A DNA stretch of 64,000 bases from positions 41,403 through 105,402 of the forward strand of contig URIC01000001.1 of the NCBI GenBank assembly GCA_900547755.1, given 5' to 3'. The notes below the pieces were generated by a model. It was not told the DNA's origin. It saw only the letters and a list, made by a program, of their open reading frames with translations, and did no database searches. A program made the translations under genes and the position numbers. Positions within the stretch are counted from its first letter, which is position 1, and each line of letters opens with the position of its first letter. This stretch comes from an uncultured Bacteroidales bacterium. GTDB lineage: Bacteria; Bacteroidota; Bacteroidia; Bacteroidales; Muribaculaceae. Positions 58,068 through 64,000 of the stretch are shown here, piece after piece.

Positions 58068-58913
58068 ATGGCAACACTCTCATTTGACCAGCTCCTTGAG
58101 GCCGGATGCCACTTCGGCCACCTCAAACGCAAATGGAACCCTGCTATGGCTCCCTACATCTTCATGGAGCGTAACGGCATCCACATCATTGACCTTTACA
58201 AGACAGCCGCCAAGGTAGACGAGGCCGCCGCCGCACTCAAGCAGATAGCCAAAAGCGGCAAGAAGGTGCTTTTCGTAGCCACCAAGAAGCAGGCCAAGGA
58301 CGTTATAGCCGAGAAGGCCGCATCCATCGACATGCCCTATGTCATAGAGCGCTGGCCCGGCGGTATGCTCACCAACTTCCCCACTATCCGTAAGGCAGTG
58401 AAGAAGATGGACACCATCGACAAGATGGCTACCGACGGCACATTCGACAACCTTTCCAAGCGCGAGAAACTGCAGATTACACGCCAGCGCGCCAAACTTG
58501 AGAAGACCCTCGGCTCTATCTCCGGTCTGGTACGTCTCCCCAGCGCCCTGTTTGTGGTCGACGTGATGAAAGAGCATATCGCGGTCGCCGAGGCCAACCG
58601 TCTGGGCATACCCGTATTCGCTATCGTGGACACCAACTCTAACCCCGAGAACGTGGACTTCGTAATCCCTGCCAACGATGACGCCTCCAAGAGCATCGAA
58701 CTTATCCTGAACGTCATCACCGACGCTATGGCCGAAGGTCTGGAAGAGCGCAAGGTGGAGAAACTGGACACTCCCGAGGAGAAAGAGGAAGACGCCGCAC
58801 CCGCACCCGGCAAACGTCGTCGCGTACGTCGTGCCGAGAAGCCCGCAGCCGAGAAGGCGGAGGCTCCCGCCGAGCAGCCCGCTCCCGCAGCCGAGGCTCC
58901 CGCAGCCGAGTAA
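58068..58913 (+). CDS. rpsB: 30S ribosomal protein S2
   Basis: 281 residues. S2 core with FDQLLEAGCHFGHLKRKWNPAM, FVATKKQAKDVI, YVIERWPGGMLTNFPTIRK and FAIVDTNSNPENVDFVIPANDDA. About 45 residues after the core are a basic patch (GKRRRVRRAEK) and an Ala/Pro/Glu tail, longer than E. coli S2 and similar in style to the SecG tail in this window. tsf follows 31 bases later, the standard order. Confidence 0.97.
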   Translation: MATLSFDQLLEAGCHFGHLKRKWNPAMAPYIFMERNGIHIIDLYKTAAKVDEAAAALKQIAKSGKKVLFVATKKQAKDVIAEKAASIDMPYVIERWPGGMLTNFPTIRKAVKKMDTIDKMATDGTFDNLSKREKLQITRQRAKLEKTLGSISGLVRLPSALFVVDVMKEHIAVAEANRLGIPVFAIVDTNSNPENVDFVIPANDDASKSIELILNVITDAMAEGLEERKVEKLDTPEEKEEDAAPAPGKRRRVRRAEKPAAEKAEAPAEQPAPAAEAPAAE

Positions 58914-58944
58914 TTTTTTAACTTTAAAAGCACAAGAAAGAAAA

Positions 58945-59937
58945 ATGGCAGTATCTATTGAAGATATAAAGAAACTGCGCAAGATGACCGGCGCAGGCAT
59001 GATGGACTGCAAGAACGCCCTGGCAGAGACCGACGGCGACCTGCAGGCAGCCATCGAGATTATCCGCAAGAAAGGCCAGGCCGTGGCCGCCAAGCGTGAA
59101 GACCGCGAGGCTTCCGAGGGTTGCGTACTCTCCGGCGCCAAGGAAGGTTTTGCCGCTGTGGTAGCCCTGAAGTGCGAGACAGACTTCGTCGCCAACAACG
59201 AGTCTTTCCGCGCCCTGACCAAGAAAATACTTGAAGCGGCCCTGCTCGCTTCCGCCAAGAGCCTGGACGAGGTGAAGAACATCACCATCGACGGCCGCAC
59301 TGTCGCAGACCTCATCACCGACGAAATAGGCAAGACAGGCGAGAAGATGGAACTCGGCGCTTACGAGTATGTGGAGGCTCCCACAGTAGCCGCCTACGAC
59401 CACTTCAACCACAAGCTCTCCACGATTGTAGGTCTCAGCGAGGCCGGCATAGACGAGACTGTAGGCCGTGAGGTAGCCCTTCAGGTAGCCGCCATGAACC
59501 CCGTGGCCGCGACACGCGAGCAGGTAGCCAAGGAGATTATCGACGAGGAGTACAAAGTAGCTGTGGAGAAGACCAAGGAAGAGCAGATTCGCAAAGCCGC
59601 CGAGGCCGCTCTGAAGAAAGCCGGTCTGAACCCCAACCACTTTGACAGCGAAGACCACATCGAGTCCAACATCACCAAGGGCTGGATTACAGCCGAAGAG
59701 GCCGAGAAGGGTCGTGCCATAATGAAAGAGGCTGCCGAGAAGAAAGCCGCTTCCCTGCCCGAGCAGATGATTCAGAACATCGCCAACGGACGTGTCAACA
59801 AATTCTACAAGGAGAATGTCCTCGTAGAGCAGGAATTCCACCGCGATGCCAAACTCACTGTAGGCCAGTTCCTGCAGAGCCAGAAAGAGGGTCTGACCGT
59901 ACTCACTTTCAAGCGCGTCAACCTGAACCAGGACTGA
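58945..59937 (+). CDS. tsf: translation elongation factor Ts
   Basis: 330 residues. Exchanges GDP on EF-Tu. The N-terminal UBA-like domain holds IKKLRKMTGAGMMDCKNALAE, followed by KKGQAVAAKREDREASEG and the TDFVANNESFRALTKKI region; two coiled-coil/core domains follow. Start at ATG 58945; the open frame begins inside rpsB. It ends with a strong terminator at 59954-59995. Confidence 0.97.
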   Translation: MAVSIEDIKKLRKMTGAGMMDCKNALAETDGDLQAAIEIIRKKGQAVAAKREDREASEGCVLSGAKEGFAAVVALKCETDFVANNESFRALTKKILEAALLASAKSLDEVKNITIDGRTVADLITDEIGKTGEKMELGAYEYVEAPTVAAYDHFNHKLSTIVGLSEAGIDETVGREVALQVAAMNPVAATREQVAKEIIDEEYKVAVEKTKEEQIRKAAEAALKKAGLNPNHFDSEDHIESNITKGWITAEEAEKGRAIMKEAAEKKAASLPEQMIQNIANGRVNKFYKENVLVEQEFHRDAKLTVGQFLQSQKEGLTVLTFKRVNLNQD

Positions 59938-59953
59938 TTGGACGACCACATAG

Positions 59954-59995
59954 ATTCCCGGGCGGATGCAGACAAGTCCGCCCGGGAATTTTTAT
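59954..59995 (+). terminator. terminator of rpsB-tsf
   Basis: Perfect 13-bp stem ATTCCCGGGCGGA/TCCGCCCGGGAAT with a 10-base loop, followed by TTTTTA. Confidence 0.9.
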
Positions 59996-60119
59996 ATCTT
60001 TATTATCATGAAGTCACCGGGCCGGAAGTTGTCCTTTGGAAAAAGGTTTCAGCTTTCGGCTGACTGATTCGGAGGCAGCGGATATTCCTGTCTGCGGACA
60101 GAGCCTTGAAAAGTCGTTT

Positions 60120-60150
60120 TTTGCACTCTCGGAAATTTTGCTTAAATTTG
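60120..60150 (+). promoter_or_regulatory. promoter of the class A penicillin-binding protein gene
   Basis: TTTG (60120-60123), a 19-base spacer and TAAATTTG (60143-60150). Start expected near 60153, so the TTG at 60155 is an unlikely start and ATG 60191 is preferred. Confidence 0.75.
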
Positions 60151-60190
60151 TGATTTGAAATTTGACTCAAGCAAACTGACAGACCCTGAT

Positions 60191-62689
60191 ATGAACCTTC
60201 AGAATCTTCCCCGGAAATATGGCGGGACAGGACGTCCCGGCAAGAAGGACGCGAAAGCGATGCCCGTGCTTTCGCCCCAAGAGAAGAAGTATCGCCGCAA
60301 CAGGAATATTGTGAAGTGGATGTGGATTTCGTTCCTCTCCATCGGATTCGTGGGCTTTATGCTCCTGCTCCTTATATATAACGGTATAATCGGCTACATG
60401 CCTCCTATAGACGAGCTGGAAGACCCGCATGACAACTTCGCCTCCATTCTATACGCCGCCGACGGCAAGACGGAGATTGGACGTTTCTACGAAATCAACG
60501 CCAACCGCGAGAATGTGGAGTTCAAGGAGATTTCCCCTTATGTGATAGATGCCTTGCTCGCCACCGAGGATGTGCGGTTTCTGCAGCACAGCGGCATTGA
60601 CTTCCGCGCCTTGGGACGCACCGGCGTGAAGACCGTGCTTATGGGAGACAAGAGTTCCGGAGGCGCATCCACCATCACCCAGCAGCTCGCCAAGATTCTC
60701 TATACCAAGAAGGCCGTGAAGGGCTGGAAGCGTATGCTTCAGAAGCCCATAGAGTGGATGATAGCCATCAAGCTGGAGCGCGTCTACACCAAGGAGGAGC
60801 TGATGAAGATGTATCTGAACCGCTTCGACTTCCTGAACAACGCCATAGGCATAAAGACAGCTGCCGCAGTCTATTTCAACAAGCTGCCCAATCAGCTTAA
60901 CATACAGGAGAGCGCCATGCTCGTGGGTATGCTCAAGAACCCCAGCTATTACAATCCCCTCACTCAGCCGGAACGCACCACCGGCCGCCGCAACATCGTC
61001 CTTGAACAGATGTGCAAGGCGGGTCTGCTAACTCGTGCCGAGTGCGACTCGATATCTCAGCTTCCCCTGGGCCTGGACTATCACCGTGTGAGCCGCAAGG
61101 AGGGGGCGGACTCGTATGTGCGTGAGGAGATACGTCGCCTCATGACCGCCAAGCGTCCCATACGTCCCCTGCGCCAGGACTATAATACCGAGAACTCATA
61201 CCTTATGGCACTGAGCAAGTACAATACCGATTCGGTGCAGTGGAGCGAAGACCCTCTGTACGGGTGGGTGCTGAAGAATCCCAAGCCTAACGGCGAGTAC
61301 TATGACATAGACAATGACGGACTGCGCATCTATACCACTATCGACCTCAAGATGCAGCAGTATGCCGAAGAGGCCATGTTCGAGCATCTGGGAGGTGTGC
61401 TGCAGCCGGCTTTCGCCCGCGAGAAAGGGGGCAATCCCTATACCCGCAACAATGCCGAGCTATCGCCCGCCGGCCGCGCCAAACTCGTGAAGCAGGGCAT
61501 GAGGCAGACCGAGCGCTACCGCATGATGAAGGAGGGCGGCAAATCCGAACAGGAGATAGAACGTGTGTTCAATACCAAGCGCAAGATGAAGGTCTTCGCA
61601 TACGTGAAGGAGAGAGGCAAGCTCAAGAGCGGCTCCAAGGAGGTGACCATGAGCCCGCTGGACTCCATGCTCTACATGAAGTCTATACTGCGGATGGGCA
61701 TGGTCAGCATAGACCCGCAGAGCGGCTATGTGAAGGCATATATCGGTGGTCCGGACTTCAGCTATTTCCAGTATGACATGGCCGGATACGGGCGTCGTCA
61801 GATAGGTTCCACAGCCAAGCCGTTCCTCTACAGCCTGGCTATGGAGCAGGACTATACCCCGTGTTCCACAATGCTGAACTCCCGTCCCACCTATGGAGGC
61901 TGGAGTCCGCGTAGCTCAAGCGGTGGCCGTGCTGGCCAGATGGTGACCCTGAAGTGGGCCCTCACCACTTCCAACAACTGGATTTCCGCACGTCTTACCG
62001 CTGACCTGCTCCCGGCCAATCTGGCCAACAAGATGCGTCTGTTCGGTATCACCGGACGTCTGGACCCCTCTATGCCTCTCTGTCTCGGCCCCAACGATGT
62101 GAGCGTGCTGGAGCTGGTGGGCGCCTACACCGCATTTGCAAACAACGGCATCCGTACCACTCCCGTACTCGTCTCCCGTATAGAGGACGACAAGGGCAAC
62201 ATCATATACTCCGCAGTGCCCCACCGCACTGAAGTGATAGGCCAGAGCGCCGTCTATAATATGGTCGATATGCTCATGAATGTGGTGAACAACGGTACGG
62301 CACGCTCTCTGCGCGGCATGGGCATCACCGCCGAGATGGGCGGCAAGACCGGCACCACCAATTATAACGCCGATATGTGGTTCGTAGGCTTTATCCCGGA
62401 CCTCGTCACCGGCGTATGGATTGGCGGTGAGGAGCGCTACATACACTTTGACAACATGGCCTTCGGCCAGGGCGCCAAGGCGGCGTTGCCTATCTATGGC
62501 CTCTATATGAAGAAGCTGTACAACGACCGCACGTTGCCCTACAGCCAGGATGAAAAATTCATGTTCCCCTCTGATTTCAGGCCTTGCGATGGCGGAGCCT
62601 ACCGTGGTTCCCGAGGTGGTGGAGGTGGCGGTGGCGCGCCTGCCCCCACGGAGCAGGTGGAGGAAGTTATAGCCACGGCACTTGAATGA
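60191..62689 (+). CDS. class A penicillin-binding protein (PBP1A-like, transglycosylase/transpeptidase)
   Basis: 832 residues. Bifunctional peptidoglycan polymerase anchored in the inner membrane by a helix at about 43-65. The GT51 domain (about 85-290) has LLATEDVRFLQHSGIDFRALGR (catalytic Glu in ATED) and SSGGASTITQQLAK. The transpeptidase domain (about 430-790) has the SxxK motif GSTAKPFLYS, SNN in TTSNNWIS, and KTGTT. The C-terminus is a Gly-rich then Pro/Glu tail (SRGGGGGGGAPAP). ATG 60191 is chosen over the TTG at 60155 from the promoter position. Monocistronic, closed by a 19-bp terminator. Confidence 0.95.
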   Translation: MNLQNLPRKYGGTGRPGKKDAKAMPVLSPQEKKYRRNRNIVKWMWISFLSIGFVGFMLLLLIYNGIIGYMPPIDELEDPHDNFASILYAADGKTEIGRFYEINANRENVEFKEISPYVIDALLATEDVRFLQHSGIDFRALGRTGVKTVLMGDKSSGGASTITQQLAKILYTKKAVKGWKRMLQKPIEWMIAIKLERVYTKEELMKMYLNRFDFLNNAIGIKTAAAVYFNKLPNQLNIQESAMLVGMLKNPSYYNPLTQPERTTGRRNIVLEQMCKAGLLTRAECDSISQLPLGLDYHRVSRKEGADSYVREEIRRLMTAKRPIRPLRQDYNTENSYLMALSKYNTDSVQWSEDPLYGWVLKNPKPNGEYYDIDNDGLRIYTTIDLKMQQYAEEAMFEHLGGVLQPAFAREKGGNPYTRNNAELSPAGRAKLVKQGMRQTERYRMMKEGGKSEQEIERVFNTKRKMKVFAYVKERGKLKSGSKEVTMSPLDSMLYMKSILRMGMVSIDPQSGYVKAYIGGPDFSYFQYDMAGYGRRQIGSTAKPFLYSLAMEQDYTPCSTMLNSRPTYGGWSPRSSSGGRAGQMVTLKWALTTSNNWISARLTADLLPANLANKMRLFGITGRLDPSMPLCLGPNDVSVLELVGAYTAFANNGIRTTPVLVSRIEDDKGNIIYSAVPHRTEVIGQSAVYNMVDMLMNVVNNGTARSLRGMGITAEMGGKTGTTNYNADMWFVGFIPDLVTGVWIGGEERYIHFDNMAFGQGAKAALPIYGLYMKKLYNDRTLPYSQDEKFMFPSDFRPCDGGAYRGSRGGGGGGGAPAPTEQVEEVIATALE

Positions 62690-62696
62690 CAATATA

Positions 62697-62745
62697 AAAA
62701 CGTCGGGGCCGCATATCCGGAAAAGGTATGCGGCCCCGACGTTTT
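62697..62745. terminator. bidirectional terminator between the PBP gene and the convergent lipoprotein gene
   Basis: A 19-bp perfect stem (62697-62715 with 62727-62745, core CGTCGGGGCCGCATA) with an 11-base loop and A4/T4 ends. It serves the plus-strand PBP gene and probably the minus-strand lipoprotein gene ending at 62781. Confidence 0.88.
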
Positions 62746-62780
62746 ATGACTGAGGACAGGAAAGTGTGTGGAGTAGGGGG

Positions 62781-63197
62781 TTACTTGTTCATTTCCTCCA
62801 AAGCCCGGCGCTGGGCTTCTTCCTGTTTGCGCCTTGCCTCGTCGGAGGTGCGACGGTTGGTGTTCTCGTCTATCTGTTCAAGCTCGGCCTGTTCGCTCAA
62901 CGATGCTTTGCCACCCTCTTCGGGGGCTATCACCTCGCCGTTCTCGTCCACATCCGAGGGGCTGATTCCTTCCGAGATGCTGTCGTTGGCCGCCGCAGGG
63001 TCGGCGCCCTCTTTCAGTATCTCTTCGGCTGCTCCTTCGGTGGGGATTTCGGAGATTACTTCCCCCTTGTCGGCGTTCATGGCGTCTACATTCCCTTTCT
63101 CCACCGGGTCATATACGTTGGAGCAGTGTTCTATCTGGGTGTTGCCGCAAGCTGTCAGCAGAAAGGCCGCAGCCACCGGCAATGTCAACTTTTTCAT
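62781..63197 (-). CDS. acidic lipoprotein of unknown function
   Basis: 138 residues. Signal peptide with lipobox LLTAC (Cys about 17). The mature part is strongly acidic and low in hydrophobic residues (EEILKEGADPAAANDSISEGISPSDVDENGEV) and ends in a charged helix (RRTSDEARRKQEEAQRRALEEM) that may form a coiled coil. No domain recognised. A consensus promoter lies at 63231-63262. Confidence 0.75.
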   Translation of the reverse strand: MKKLTLPVAAAFLLTACGNTQIEHCSNVYDPVEKGNVDAMNADKGEVISEIPTEGAAEEILKEGADPAAANDSISEGISPSDVDENGEVIAPEEGGKASLSEQAELEQIDENTNRRTSDEARRKQEEAQRRALEEMNK

Positions 63198-63230
63198 TTA
63201 AACAGGCTTATGGTTTCTTGAATTTATTCG

Positions 63231-63262
63231 CAAAATTACTCAATTCTCCCCGCACTCGCAAA
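63231..63262 (-). promoter_or_regulatory. promoter of the acidic lipoprotein gene
   Basis: Minus strand: TTTG (63262-63259), a 20-base spacer and TAATTTTG (63238-63231). Start expected near 63228, 31 bases before the ATG. Confidence 0.75.
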
Positions 63263-63322
63263 TTTTTCTGTTCTACGGTCGGTCTTTTTTTATCGGTTCC
63301 GGCTATGGCGGCAAACCGATTT

Positions 63323-63865
63323 CTACAGGTTGCCTACCTGGAAGAACTGTATTTCACCATCGTGTCCTTCGAAGGAGACGCCGTTGTACTCGCCGTTGTC
63401 GTTGTAGCTCTCTCCTTTGACTCCGGGCATGCTTTTCAGCATGTCAGAGTCGTCTCCTGCTTTGAAGGTTTTACCGCCTGCCTTCAGCCGGACGTTGTCG
63501 CCGAATACCTGTATGCCGGTGATTTTGCCGTTGTCGGTATAGATGGTCATGACGTCGTTGTCCTTGAGGGTCGCGTATGCCATGTTGTCGTCATGCTGTA
63601 AAGAGTCATAAAGGCCATCCACTTTTTGGGGAAGCGACGATAAATCCGCACCGAGAACCACGGGTCCCACACCTTCACCGGCGATTTGCCAGCCTCCCTC
63701 GGGTATTCTGATATTATTGTCGTCGTCCGCCGATGTGGGGGCGGTGGTGGCCTGGCTTATTGAGTCGATGACGGTGTCCGAATTGGCCGAGGAAGATATG
63801 CCGCATCCGGTAATCAATGCCGTAGCCAGGACTGTGGATGCAAAGAATGTGGTTTTCTTGTTCAT
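63323..63865 (-). CDS. lipoprotein of unknown function
   Basis: 180 residues. Signal peptide with lipobox ITGC (Cys about 21), a polar Ser/Thr/Asp linker to about 50, then a compact domain (GGWQIAGEGVGPVVLGADLSSLPQKVDGLYDSL, TIYTDNGKITGIQVFGDNVRLKAGGKTFKAGDDSDML). The layout, a start phrase about value scale (VGPVVLGADLSSLP) and repeated beta-turns, looks like a small beta-sandwich, but I recognise no family. It has its own promoter at 63920-63950. Confidence 0.75.
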   Translation of the reverse strand: MNKKTTFFASTVLATALITGCGISSSANSDTVIDSISQATTAPTSADDDNNIRIPEGGWQIAGEGVGPVVLGADLSSLPQKVDGLYDSLQHDDNMAYATLKDNDVMTIYTDNGKITGIQVFGDNVRLKAGGKTFKAGDDSDMLKSMPGVKGESYNDNGEYNGVSFEGHDGEIQFFQVGNL

Positions 63866-63919
63866 GTCTGTTATGGATTATAATCGACGGTTATTTTAAA
63901 CGGTCTTTCAGTTGATGTG

Positions 63920-63950
63920 CAAATGTACGAATAAATATTTCGTGTGCAAA
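63920..63950 (-). promoter_or_regulatory. promoter of the lipoprotein gene at 63323-63865
   Basis: Minus strand: TTTG (63950-63947), a 19-base spacer and TACATTTG (63927-63920). A second -7-like TAACTTTG overlaps at 63954-63947. Confidence 0.7.
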
Positions 63951-64000
63951 GTTACTACAAAAAAGTGAAATGCGGAAAGATATAGTGATAGAATTGAGTT

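Noticed and set aside
60155..60190. TTG start for the PBP gene
   Set aside because: The predicted transcript starts at about 60153, leaving no leader; the ATG at 60191 gives a normal N-terminus.
1..64000. CRISPR array, prophage, rRNA operon or insertion sequence
   Set aside because: No regularly spaced repeats, phage structural genes, rRNA sequence or transposase were found on either strand.

Overview
The window reads as a chromosomal segment of a Bacteroidales bacterium of fairly high GC, most likely a Muribaculaceae-like gut lineage. The family assignment is inference. The order rests on several things seen directly. Many transcription starts carry the Bacteroidota promoter pair (TTTG, 19-21 bases, TAnnTTTG). 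Shine-Dalgarno signals are scarce. The gene families include DUF3098, DUF3316, DUF4493, DUF4923, the PCMD domain, YfhO, TIGR02757 and an LptE-like lipoprotein. Gene blocks such as ftsX-DUF3098-uppP-truB-queA and lptE-hypothetical-secG are also typical of the order. No phage, insertion sequence, CRISPR array, rRNA or SusC/SusD pair was found.

Layout. 0-2.5 kb, plus strand: the end of a sigma-54 activator, lptE, a conserved hypothetical gene and secG. 2.5-11.4 kb, minus strand: greA-HIT-alcohol dehydrogenase; ftsX-DUF3098-uppP-truB-queA-outer-membrane protein; and lpxB with a low-molecular-weight phosphatase. 11.4-17.5 kb: a secreted lipoprotein, a structured RNA gene of about 300 nt with its own promoter and terminator, fructose-bisphosphate aldolase, a secreted six-hairpin glycosidase and tRNA-Pro(CGG). 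17.8-21.9 kb: a small RNA candidate, a SulP transporter, menG, purC and tRNA-Gln(UUG). 21.9-28.2 kb, plus strand: two tandem FKBP isomerases, a small lipoprotein, an Lrp-type regulator, a YfhO membrane protein, a hypothetical gene and xerD.

28.2-30 kb is an AT-richer cassette of two lipoprotein genes, one a truncated C10-protease-like gene, bracketed by two diverged copies of a repeat. 30-34.4 kb holds parC-DUF3316-S41 protease. 34.5-36.1 kb is accessory: the stranded C-terminus of a type IX secretion (T9SS) cargo protein and a DUF1016 PD-(D/E)XK nuclease whose mRNA should be almost leaderless. 36.2-39.9 kb holds TIGR02757, DUF4923 and a membrane-anchored CapD-like sugar dehydratase. 39.95-49.5 kb is the most distinctive part: four lipoproteins built from DUF4493 and PCMD-like domains with two paralogous outer-membrane barrels between them, directly followed by dgkA and a PAP2 phosphatase. 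50.5-56.7 kb, minus strand: an rRNA m5C methyltransferase, two tandem POT peptide transporters, SufE and a NYN-domain protein. 56.8-62.7 kb, plus strand: rplM-rpsI, rpsB-tsf and a class A penicillin-binding protein. Two small lipoprotein genes on the minus strand end the window.

Working together: much of the housekeeping set serves the envelope (LptE, LpxB, UppP, FtsX, PBP1A, DgkA, PAP2, CapD-like). The DUF4493/PCMD locus looks like a dedicated surface assembly added to that envelope. Its function cannot be read from the sequence.
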